This document shows positions 24,777-32,199 of a stretch of 32,723 nt of DNA, in pieces (position 1 is the stretch's first letter; every line of letters starts with the position of its first letter). The DNA is from Thermoguttaceae bacterium. Its GTDB lineage: Bacteria > Planctomycetota > Planctomycetia > Pirellulales > Thermoguttaceae. The stretch lies in assembly GCA_017408405.1 (NCBI GenBank), contig JAFQUP010000182.1, forward strand, positions 1 to 32,723, in the 5' to 3' direction. Below the pieces are notes generated by a model. It ran no database searches. It was given only the letters and a program-made list of their open reading frames with translations, and had not been told where the DNA came from. Position numbers and translations under genes: made by a program.

Positions 24777-27201
24777 AGAGAATTCCAGGAATTCTGCTTC
24801 CGCTTCTTCTGATAGTGAGGAACCGCAAAATTCGATTGAGACGCGTTCGGTATCTGAGTCTTCCGGCTGTGAAAACATGGAGTTACGGACGGAGGTTTTC
24901 GCGGTTGGTCAGGGGAATGACGAATTGCGGACGGAGGTTTTTGAAGAAGAGCAACGGATTGAAGCCGTTTCGTTTGAATATGATATTTTATCAGCAGAAA
25001 CGGTTGAAGTATCTTCAGAAGCGCGAAAAGCTGTTAAGTCAGGTGCTGTTTCCGGTTCACAGGAATCTGCTTCTCGAAAACGGATAGTCTCGGAGATTCC
25101 CACTCTTGAGCTGTGTGAGGACGAGGCGGTATTGGAGGAAGATCGTTCGTTTCCAGAAAATGAGGATGAACTGAATGGTGTGGCGGTGAACGGGAAGACG
25201 TTCTCGCGAGTACCGCCTCAGGAGATTCCGGGATATGAATTTGATCGATATTTGGGCAGCGGCGCGTATGGTGAAGTCTGGATCGCGCTTCAGGTAAGTA
25301 CCGCGCGCCGTGTCGCGGTTAAATTCTATACGCACAAAAATCAGAACATAGAGTTTCTGACGCAGGAAGTAGAAAAACTGTCTCTTTTGTTTTCAGACCA
25401 GAATGTGGTTCAGCTTCTTGAGGTTGGGTGGAGTGCCCGCGTTCCATACTATATTATGGAATATCTTGAGAATGGTTCTCTGGCGGATGTGCTTTCCCAG
25501 CGAAAGTTTACTCTTTCTGAAGCTCAGGTTTATTTTGAGACGCTTCTTTTGGCAATGTGCCGGGCGCATCAAAAAGGGATTATCCACTGTGACCTTAAAC
25601 CTGGCAATATTTTGCTGGATCAGAACCAGAATCTTCGTTTGGCGGATTTTGGTCAGTCACGGCTTGGCAAAGACATGGCACCTGCTTTAGGAACGCTTTT
25701 CTATATGCCGCCGGAGCAGGCGCAGCTGAAGGCTCACGCGGATGTTCGCTGGGATATTTACGCGTTGGGGGCGATTTTTTATACGATGCTCATGGGGCGT
25801 CCTCCTCATTACGCGCCAGCCTTTGTGGATCGTATTCAGGAACAGAAAACCCTTTCCGGTCGTTTGCGAGCTTATCGCACACTTCTTTTGGCGCGTCCAA
25901 TTCCTGTTGACCATCGGCAATTGCGCGGGATGTCTCCGCGAATGGCGCAAATACTGGAGAAGTGCCTGGAGCCGGATCCGGAGAATCGTTTTCAGACGAT
26001 GGAAGAGCTTTTGGCGGATTGGAAACTATGCCAAAAGCGAAGCGCGAAATACCCTTTATTTATTTTGGGGATTATTTTGCCTGTTTTGCTGATTTTGGTT
26101 TCAGGTCTTTTTGCGGTCAGTGAATTTCGCCATGCTTTCAGGAATGGTGAGAGATTCATCATGGAATCAACGCTGCGTTCCACAAAATTTGCCGCGGATG
26201 CGGTTGCGAAAAACGTGGAATCTGAGATTTATCGACGCCGCAGCATGCTGGAAGAGCTGGCTGGGAATTGGCAGTTCAGCAATCAGATCATGGAAATGGA
26301 ACGGGATGTCCAGTGTCGTGAATATGTTTTTCAGCTTGGCAGAGATGATTTAGACGAAGCTCAGCGGCTTCAGATTCAGACGGAGTTCAGCAATAATTTC
26401 TATCGTCTGCGCGTTCAGGAGATTTTTGAGAACAGTATTTCTGAAAACTTCAAGTTTACGCTTGGGGATGATTTAATGTTCTGTGATCGTCATGGGATTA
26501 CTTGTGCCCGTTCTCCATTTTCGGGATTGGTTGGCAAGAATTTTCTTCCATATTTTCATCGGGCAGCGGCTGATTCCGGCGAGATTTTCCTGGCGGAAAC
26601 GATTCTTTCGGATGTTTTTCTGCATCCGGTTACGAATCAGTGGTCAGTAGCTATTTTGACGCCGGTTTTCAGTCCGGAGGAGGAACCCATGTTTCTTGGA
26701 GTTCTTTTCATGTCGGTGGGAATCGGGAATTTTGTGATGCTCGAAAACGATAAAAACCAGTTTGCCGTTCTCGTCGACCAGCGTCCGGGTGAGTCAAAGG
26801 GGTTGATTTTGGAGCATCCTCTTTATGATCAGTTGGCCAAGGAAGAGAAAATGCTTCCGGCTTCATTTCGGGAAAAACGTTTCAGGGTTACTTCTGAGCG
26901 AATGCCGAATACGCCGGTAAAGGCACGAAATTATTTTGATCCGCTTTCGGAATCTGAATACGCGGATGAAGAATTGGCCCAGCGTTGGCTTGCCGCGTGT
27001 GCGGATGTTGATTTGGGAACGGCAGGAAAGTGGACAGTCATTACCCAGACTTCGTACCAGAATTCCGTTGGGGCTATTTTTGAAGGACTTCAGAGACATT
27101 TTTGCCGGGTTGCCCAAAAGGCGATAGTCGTTTTTTTGATTATTATTGGCGGGGTCTGGTTTTATCTTTTCCGGGTCGCGGTCACGAATCAGGAGAAGTA
27201 G
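24769..27201 (+). CDS. Transmembrane Ser/Thr protein kinase with C-terminal Cache-like sensor
   Basis: 810 residues. Residues 1-150 are acidic, Ser-rich and probably disordered, with two copies of ELRTEVF (38-44, 52-58). The kinase domain (about 157-420) has the Gly loop GSGAYGEVW (163-171), the ATP Lys K185 (VAVKF), HCDLKPGN (273-280) with catalytic D275, DFG (293-295) and GTLFYMPPEQ. The usual Arg before the catalytic Asp is Cys, making it a non-RD kinase. A membrane helix follows at about 428-450, then an extracytoplasmic domain of about 330 residues with Cache features (MFCDRHGITCARSPFSGLVG, then a SVAILTPVFS strand), and a second helix at about 783-803. It probably senses a ligand outside the membrane and phosphorylates cytoplasmic targets, which FHA proteins can bind. 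Confidence 0.88.
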   Translation: MSKENSRNSASASSDSEEPQNSIETRSVSESSGCENMELRTEVFAVGQGNDELRTEVFEEEQRIEAVSFEYDILSAETVEVSSEARKAVKSGAVSGSQESASRKRIVSEIPTLELCEDEAVLEEDRSFPENEDELNGVAVNGKTFSRVPPQEIPGYEFDRYLGSGAYGEVWIALQVSTARRVAVKFYTHKNQNIEFLTQEVEKLSLLFSDQNVVQLLEVGWSARVPYYIMEYLENGSLADVLSQRKFTLSEAQVYFETLLLAMCRAHQKGIIHCDLKPGNILLDQNQNLRLADFGQSRLGKDMAPALGTLFYMPPEQAQLKAHADVRWDIYALGAIFYTMLMGRPPHYAPAFVDRIQEQKTLSGRLRAYRTLLLARPIPVDHRQLRGMSPRMAQILEKCLEPDPENRFQTMEELLADWKLCQKRSAKYPLFILGIILPVLLILVSGLFAVSEFRHAFRNGERFIMESTLRSTKFAADAVAKNVESEIYRRRSMLEELAGNWQFSNQIMEMERDVQCREYVFQLGRDDLDEAQRLQIQTEFSNNFYRLRVQEIFENSISENFKFTLGDDLMFCDRHGITCARSPFSGLVGKNFLPYFHRAAADSGEIFLAETILSDVFLHPVTNQWSVAILTPVFSPEEEPMFLGVLFMSVGIGNFVMLENDKNQFAVLVDQRPGESKGLILEHPLYDQLAKEEKMLPASFREKRFRVTSERMPNTPVKARNYFDPLSESEYADEELAQRWLAACADVDLGTAGKWTVITQTSYQNSVGAIFEGLQRHFCRVAQKAIVVFLIIIGGVWFYLFRVAVTNQEK

Positions 27202-27273
27202 TTTAGGATAAAAGGGTAGACCGTTTAACTGTTTTTTGGAATTTTTACGCGGTTTCTTGAATAGAGTGAAAAT

Positions 27274-28155
27274 ATGGAACTGAATCTTTACCAAAATCAT
27301 ACTCGGGCATGGCTTCAGAATGATTACGCGTATCCAGTTTTGAGCCGCCGCGCGGAGGGGATTTCCGTTGGTATTAATCTTTCGCCGGCGAATGAGTGCA
27401 ATTTTCGGTGTGTTTACTGTCAGGTTATTCCAGAGCAGATTCATCCCGGTATGAAAGTTGATTTTGCCCAATTGAAGGATGAGCTGGAAAAATGCGTGGA
27501 CTTTGCGTTGTCAGGAGCCATTTTTAAGCATCCGTATTTTCTGGAGGTTCCGCCTCACCAGCGCAGGATAAACGATATCGCTTTCAGTGGGAATGGGGAA
27601 CCGACGCTTTCGCCGCTTTTTCCGAAGACGGTTGAATTGGCGGCTGAGATCCGAAGAATCAGGATGAATGAAGGACCGACAGAAGATTTTCGTAATGCCG
27701 CGAAAGAGATGAAGATCGTTTTGATCACGAACGCGACGCGCCTTGGGCAGGATGAACTCCAGGATTCGCTGGATACGTTGCTGGAAAATAATGGTGAAAT
27801 TTGGGCCAAACTGGATGCCGGGACGGAAGAGTATTACCGAAAGATTGACCGTTCATTGGTACCGTTTGATGGGATTTTAGCGGGGATAACGCGGTTTGCC
27901 AAAAGGCGTCCGATTGTCATTCAGACGCTGTTTTCAAGGATGTGCGGTGAGGTTCCGTCTTGGGAAGAGCTGGAAGCGTATGCCGAACGAATTCGGAAAA
28001 TTCTGGATGATGGAGGAAGGATACGCTACATTCAGCTGCATTCCGTATGCCGCCCGCCGATTTGTGCCGAAGTGCAGACACTGGAACCGGAGCTTCTGAA
28101 GGAATTTGCTCATTTTATTACGAAAAAAACCGGCACGTCTGTGAAGGTTTTCTAA
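27274..28155 (+). CDS. Radical SAM protein (COG0731-like)
   Basis: 293 residues. The Fe-S/SAM motif is C42-x3-C46-x2-C49 (CNFRCVYC), followed by the glycine-rich AFSGNGEPTLSP stretch typical of COG0731-type radical SAM enzymes. The rest of a partial TIM barrel is visible (ITNATRLG, WAKLDAGTEEYYRKID, RRPIVIQTLFS). The last helix region has an extra cysteine pair (VCRPPICAE) that could hold another cluster or metal. COG0731 contains the wyosine-type tRNA modification enzymes of archaea and many bacterial members of unknown role, so the substrate is not predicted. It follows the kinase by 72 nt without an obvious terminator and could share its transcript, but no Shine-Dalgarno is clear. Confidence 0.85.
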   Translation: MELNLYQNHTRAWLQNDYAYPVLSRRAEGISVGINLSPANECNFRCVYCQVIPEQIHPGMKVDFAQLKDELEKCVDFALSGAIFKHPYFLEVPPHQRRINDIAFSGNGEPTLSPLFPKTVELAAEIRRIRMNEGPTEDFRNAAKEMKIVLITNATRLGQDELQDSLDTLLENNGEIWAKLDAGTEEYYRKIDRSLVPFDGILAGITRFAKRRPIVIQTLFSRMCGEVPSWEELEAYAERIRKILDDGGRIRYIQLHSVCRPPICAEVQTLEPELLKEFAHFITKKTGTSVKVF

Positions 28156-28233
28156 TGGGGGACTCGTTAAAATTTGAAGCGCGGGAAATTTCAAAGTATA
28201 TTGGAGAATATTTTTTGCCTGACCGGTTTAAAA

Positions 28234-28262
28234 CATTTTTTTTGTAAAAAATGCGCGTTTTT
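28234..28262 (+). terminator. Possible terminator after the radical SAM gene
   Basis: CATTTTTT (28234-28241) pairs with AAAAAATG (28246-28253), followed by CGCGTTTTTT. The stem is almost all A-T, so this is weak. Confidence 0.35.
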
Positions 28263-28358
28263 TCTCAAAAAAATCCTTCGTGCCTCTTGAAAAAAAGTGA
28301 AAATACGTTTCAATAGAGAAAACAGATATTTTACCCATTGACCCATAGGAGAGTTTTT

Positions 28359-28679
28359 ATGAAAAAATTCGCGCATTACGGTGCGGTTTCCGCCGAGAAA
28401 AAAGAAGGAATGTTTTATCTGGATTCCATTAAGTGCTGGGCCACCGATCCATCACAGGACCCCAACATGATTGAGTATCTCTATTTTGAACCGGATTCTC
28501 CGATGATTGACTTGCCGGTTGCTAAAGGCGGACACATTGCCTATCTCGTAGATGATATTGATGCCAAATGCGCTGACAAGAAATGCTTCTGGCCGCCGAT
28601 GAATGTCGTCCCGAATATTCGGATTGCGTTTTTTACTGATGAAAACGGTGTTGTTACCGAGTATTGCCAAATTGACTAA
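28359..28679 (+). CDS. Short VOC/glyoxalase-fold protein
   Basis: 106 residues. The ATG at 28359 has AGGAG 7 nt upstream (28347-28351), so the in-frame ATG at 28338 is rejected. The second half has the layout of a vicinal oxygen chelate (VOC, glyoxalase-like) repeat: GGHIAYLVDDIDAKCADKK, a strand pair, then FFTDENGVVTEYCQID. The strand bearing HIAYLVDDID and the closing Glu (TEYCQ) are the usual metal-ligand positions (His and Glu). The N-terminal half is too short for a complete two-repeat VOC enzyme, so it may act as a dimer or as a binding protein. Family members include glyoxalases, epimerases and fosfomycin-resistance enzymes; the reaction is not predictable. No neighbour suggests a pathway. 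Confidence 0.7.
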   Translation: MKKFAHYGAVSAEKKEGMFYLDSIKCWATDPSQDPNMIEYLYFEPDSPMIDLPVAKGGHIAYLVDDIDAKCADKKCFWPPMNVVPNIRIAFFTDENGVVTEYCQID

Positions 28680-28984
28680 TTTCGATTGAAATGAACGGCG
28701 AATGTCGGAATCCGGATTTGGAATGCGTTTAATAAAACGGGATTTCATTCCTTATTTCGTATTTGGTCATCTCACGCAATGTTTTTATTCCGGATCCTGT
28801 TTGAAAATATTTTCACGGGATCCTGTTTCTTTAAAATAAAGAGATCTTCCCGAAATGGAGCATTCTAATTTTTCCAGTGTTGCCAGAAGTTTTGGGTATT
28901 TCCAAATTCGTGAAATTTCCAGCGTCTCGCGAAACGCCGCTCTCACGCGTTTACTTACTGGAAAGGACTTTGTGGATTATCACC
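28680..28984. other. Intergenic region with an 11-bp direct repeat
   Basis: About 305 bp between the convergent VOC and prmC genes. GGATCCTGTTT occurs at 28792-28802 and 28818-28828. A near-palindrome (GCGTCTCGCGAAACGC, 28922-28937) lies close to the prmC end but has no T run. A 46-codon frame (28855-28995, +) overlaps prmC by 11 bp without a good ribosome site; not called. Confidence 0.4.
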
Positions 28985-29881
28985 CTAATTTTTGATTCCA
29001 ACGACAATTCTTTGCTGCTGGTCGAGGTCTTTGAGCGTTTTGACGTACTTCAGACCTGGGGTCTTTTGCATCGAATCCACGATACCATCATGAATCATTG
29101 GGCTGAGTTCCATCAAAAACCACCCGTTCGGATTGAGCCGCCGTGGTATTTCAGGAAGCATTCGCTCGATTAGTTCCGTACCGTTTTCTCCACCGAAAAG
29201 AGCGGTGTGCGGTTCGTAGCGATAGACGTTTTTTTCAAGTTCCGCGTTAATTTCTTTTCGTCCGACATAGGGAGGATTTGAGAGGATAAAATCGAAAGTT
29301 TTTCCTTCAGGGAGCGTACTGAAAAGATCACTTTGCTGAAGAGTTACTCGGTTTCCGAGCTGTTTCGCATATTTTTCCACGTTCTTTTGAGCGGTTGAAA
29401 GAGCTTCCGCTGAAATATCCACCGCTAGAATCTCGGCGTTTTTCAGGTGAAAGCCGGCTGTGACCGGAAGGATTCCGCTGCCTGTGCCAACGTCAAGGAT
29501 TGAAACGGAAGCCGCCATGCCGCCGTAATGTTCTTTTACCAGGTCGAACAGACCCAGAATCAAAAATTCGGTTTCGGGACGCGGGATTAGAACATTTGGA
29601 TCGACCAGGAAATCCAGCGAGTAAAATTCCTTATGTCCGACCAGATAGGCAACCGGCATTCCCTGAGCGCGTTTTTGAATATGCCCTTTAAAGACGGCGC
29701 GTTCATCAGCGGTTGGTTCGTAGTCAAAACGGGTATAGAGTTCAACGCGTGAGCATTTCATCGCTTCGGCAAGCAAAATTTCCGCTTCGAGTCGTGGAGA
29801 CGCTATTTCCTGTTTCTTCAAATAATCGGTAGTCCACTGAAGTAAACGGAGAACGGTCCAAATTTCCGGCGCGCTGCTCAT
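28985..29881 (-). CDS. prmC: Peptide chain release factor N5-glutamine methyltransferase (PrmC/HemK)
   Basis: 298 residues, normal length. PrmC methylates the Gln of the GGQ motif in release factors RF1/RF2 to raise termination efficiency. An N-terminal helical domain (1-85) binds the release factor; VLIPRPETE (97-105) and the SAM motif LDVGTGSGI (129-137) lead into the class I Rossmann methyltransferase, with acidic VDIS (154-157) and the catalytic NPPY at 202-205 (LSNPPYVGR). All hallmarks are intact. It has its own promoter (29943-29970) and no adjacent prfA, unlike many bacteria in which the two genes are linked. Confidence 0.95.
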   Translation of the reverse strand: MSSAPEIWTVLRLLQWTTDYLKKQEIASPRLEAEILLAEAMKCSRVELYTRFDYEPTADERAVFKGHIQKRAQGMPVAYLVGHKEFYSLDFLVDPNVLIPRPETEFLILGLFDLVKEHYGGMAASVSILDVGTGSGILPVTAGFHLKNAEILAVDISAEALSTAQKNVEKYAKQLGNRVTLQQSDLFSTLPEGKTFDFILSNPPYVGRKEINAELEKNVYRYEPHTALFGGENGTELIERMLPEIPRRLNPNGWFLMELSPMIHDGIVDSMQKTPGLKYVKTLKDLDQQQRIVVGIKN

Positions 29882-29942
29882 GCCTGATTTCCCTGTTGGG
29901 TGAAAGATTGCGGATAACGTGAATGGTAAACGAATTTTTTAT

Positions 29943-29970
29943 ATTATATTAAGTCGGAAAATTTTGTCAA
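29943..29970 (-). promoter_or_regulatory. Promoter of prmC
   Basis: Minus strand: TTGACA (29970-29965), 16 bp, TATAAT (29948-29943), a consensus match in both boxes. Predicted leader about 55 nt. Confidence 0.8.
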
Positions 29971-30377
29971 CCTCTCCCGAAAATAAACTAAGGAAAACTA
30001 CCAAATACTCAATTTCTGGAAAAAGGAACTTTTGGATTAAGGGGGGCAAAAGTCCCCTTCATTTCCGAATATGCGGAACTCCTGTTATCTGGTAAAGTTC
30101 CAAAACCTTTTTGATTTTCACGCTGGAAATCGGTTTAGGGGAGGTCTCTTAAGGAGTAAAATTCATGAGTAAAATTGGCGAGAGGAAAGGATAAACAATT
30201 GGATCTGTCGACCAGCCGATTGTACCCATTCTCCCTCTTAATTCCACACTTGAACTTTTTAACACAGTGAGATTAGGGATCGTTTAAGGAAATTCTGAGT
30301 AGTTTTCATTGGCAGGAAGATTGAGGTTTGCTTTTTCCAAAAACATGTGAAATCCGCCGGAAATTTTGGGGAATGTA
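29971..30377. other. Intergenic region between prmC and the Rpn gene
   Basis: About 400 bp with no gene. A hairpin AAGGGG (30039-30044) / CCCCTT (30054-30059) has a short loop but no T run. GAGTAAAATT is repeated at about 30153 and 30165. It marks the junction between core genes on the left and accessory genes on the right. Confidence 0.45.
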
Positions 30378-30406
30378 TTGACTTTTATTTTCGCTTCTGA
30401 TATAAT
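30378..30406 (+). promoter_or_regulatory. Promoter of the Rpn-family gene
   Basis: TTGACT (30378-30383), 17 bp, TATAAT (30401-30406). Predicted start near 30413, giving a leader of about 34 nt. Confidence 0.8.
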
Positions 30407-30446
30407 TAATTGTGTGAGGAAGATTAAGCAAAGCGGGAGAAACGAA

Positions 30447-31286
30447 ATGCGCACATCCAGCGGAAAACCTTTTTTGCCGGCAGCGGCGGACATCGTGTTT
30501 CAGTATATTTTTTCCTCGGCACGGTCGGAAGAGTGTCTGCTTCATTTCATCAATGCCGTCCGAATGAGCGCGGGAAGGCCGCTTGCTCAGAAGGTCGAGA
30601 TTCGCAATCCGTTCAATTTGAAGGATTACGAATCGGACAAAAAAACGATCCTCGACATCAAGGCGACCGACGAGATGGACCGAACGTACGATGTCGAGAT
30701 CCAGACGGCCAACGAGCTGGCGTTTCCCGAAAGGATGCTTTACTATTGGGCGCAGCTTTACGCGGGACGGCTCTCTTCCGGCGACGGATACGAACAGCTT
30801 CGGCCAGTCGTTTCCATCGTCCTGACGCGGTTCCCCCTTTTCAGTCAGCTGACGGACCTTCACAATGTGTTCAATATCGCGGCGGAAAAGGATCCGAAAG
30901 TGCTTTTGACGCGGCATTTTGAGATGCACACGCTGGAACTGACGAAGCCCAAATGGGATCGGTTCATGGAACAGATTTCCACGGTACCGGAAGGTCAGAG
31001 ACTTTTACGAAACTGGATTGATTTTTTACTTCACTCCAACCAGAAAACGGAGGCGGAAATGGAAACCCTTACTTGCGGCACGCCGGGCCTGGAGCTTGCG
31101 TACCAGAAGTTCGTTGAAGTAAACTCGGACGAACGAATGCGCGAACTGGCGTGGGCGCGTGAAAAAGCGGCTCGCGACGAACACGGCCGTCTCCTCTTCG
31201 CTAAAGAAGAAGGCAGAGCGGAAGGCAGAGCGGAAGAACGTGCGAAATCGCGTCCCAATGGCCAATGCATGATACAATATCCCTGA
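30447..31286 (+). CDS. Rpn-family PD-(D/E)XK nuclease (recombination-promoting / transposase-like), C-terminus damaged
   Basis: 279 residues from the ATG at 30447 (GGGAGA at 30435-30440); the frame opens further upstream but the promoter at 30378-30406 lies inside that extension. The N-terminus fits the PDDEXK_2 family (PF12784): helix with FQYIFSS and a core of D70 (ILDIKA) and E84-x-Q86 (YDVEIQTA), the PD-(D/E)XK catalytic pattern. RMLYYWAQLYAGRL follows as usual. Rpn proteins are DNA nucleases that promote RecA-independent recombination. The C-terminus has the typical EGRAEGRAEE charged repeat, but then ends in an atypical SRPNGQCMIQYP; another frame just after it reads YNIPEISQIG, like the small helical tail often found in this family. 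So the end is probably frameshifted or replaced. GC is higher than in the toxin region beyond. Confidence 0.85.
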   Translation: MRTSSGKPFLPAAADIVFQYIFSSARSEECLLHFINAVRMSAGRPLAQKVEIRNPFNLKDYESDKKTILDIKATDEMDRTYDVEIQTANELAFPERMLYYWAQLYAGRLSSGDGYEQLRPVVSIVLTRFPLFSQLTDLHNVFNIAAEKDPKVLLTRHFEMHTLELTKPKWDRFMEQISTVPEGQRLLRNWIDFLLHSNQKTEAEMETLTCGTPGLELAYQKFVEVNSDERMRELAWAREKAARDEHGRLLFAKEEGRAEGRAEERAKSRPNGQCMIQYP

Positions 31287-31434
31287 AATTTCGCAAATTG
31301 GAATTTTTGTACCATCGTGTTGGGAAAGTCGTTTTTTTGAGGTTACCAACGCGCTAATATTCTTCCGTTTTTTACCATTTCCTTTTTATGTGTTTTTCCG
31401 TTATGGTATATTCAGGAAGAACATAATAAAATCT

Positions 31435-32085
31435 TTAGAAATTTATGTCCTCATCTTCCGGCCATGGACCGAAAGCATCGTTACTATGTATACACCCCTC
31501 TTCAGGAGTCCAAAGTTTACGGAACCCAAATCCTTTCAGCTTACGTTCGCGGACACGCCTAAGGAAACGGTCCGTGACAAAAAAGTTAAAATCCTCAGGT
31601 ATTTGAAAAATAGGAGTATCGCCAATCATTTTCTCCAGAAACCAAAATCGTTTGACATAAGCAGGACGTTTTTTTTCCTCCTCATCAAACCAAATGATTT
31701 CTGATCGAATTTTATCCAAAGCGTCGCAAAGCTTAGTCGGCCACCAAGCGGTAAGCTGAGGATTTTCGTCGCACTCAATGGGGTAGAATTCTCCTTCGGG
31801 TTCCAGTAAATCTCTCAATGCGTCTGCCGCCCTTAATGATAAAATCAAGTAAGAGGAGGACTGAAAATCATAAGGAAAATCTCCTCGGGCAGTTCTCTTG
31901 GATAAATACTGGTATTTGACTTTCGCTGGCCAAATCTCTTTGAGGGATTTTCCCCTAAATTTGTCCCACATTTCCTGTTTTAAACGAATCCCCGGCGTTT
32001 CGTCTGGAACTATCATTTGAACTGAACAATATTGATAGTCCTTTTTTTTAAAATTTAGTGAGGGATGCAAACAATAAACGGTCAT
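31435..32085 (-). CDS. Immunity protein, Imm11/DUF1629 family
   Basis: 216 residues. TAGGAG (32097-32092) lies 6 nt before the ATG, and its TAG is the stop of the out-of-frame tail of the toxin gene upstream, so the two were translated together. The C-terminal half fits PF07791 (Imm11, DUF1629): IFQIPEDFNFFVTDRFLRRV followed by KGFGFRKLW. Members protect producer cells from polymorphic or contact-dependent toxins and are often next to HNH-type nuclease toxins. It is expected to be cytoplasmic and to bind the toxin domain directly. Codon usage is more AT-rich than in the left part of the window, consistent with horizontal acquisition. Confidence 0.8.
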   Translation of the reverse strand: MTVYCLHPSLNFKKKDYQYCSVQMIVPDETPGIRLKQEMWDKFRGKSLKEIWPAKVKYQYLSKRTARGDFPYDFQSSSYLILSLRAADALRDLLEPEGEFYPIECDENPQLTAWWPTKLCDALDKIRSEIIWFDEEEKKRPAYVKRFWFLEKMIGDTPIFQIPEDFNFFVTDRFLRRVRERKLKGFGFRKLWTPEEGCIHSNDAFGPWPEDEDINF

Positions 32086-32094
32086 TTTTTTCTC

Positions 32095-32199
32095 CTATAG
32101 TGAAAGTTTTCCTTCTAACAATTCTTCACGAATTTGATTTAAGGCTAGAACCAATTCCTCTACTGATTCCAGATTACTCAGACGTTCATTTACGGTACT
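32095..32199 (-). other. Out-of-frame 3' tail of the toxin gene
   Basis: In the -1 frame relative to the upstream toxin frame, 34 codons continue as STVNERLSNL, ESVEELVLAL, NQIREELLEG, KLSL and stop at TAG (32097-32095), which overlaps the immunity gene's ribosome site. The tail fits the end of an AHH-type nuclease, whose helix after the HTG motif usually reads like V..RL. Removing one base between 32200 and 32212 joins the frames. Confidence 0.75.

Noticed and set aside
28855..28995. A 46-codon plus-strand frame overlapping the prmC end
   Set aside because: Weak ribosome site, 11-bp antisense overlap and no domain; could be chance.
30039..30059. A G/C hairpin between prmC and the Rpn gene, considered as a terminator or mobile-element end
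   Set aside because: No T run, no target-site duplication and no second copy in the window.
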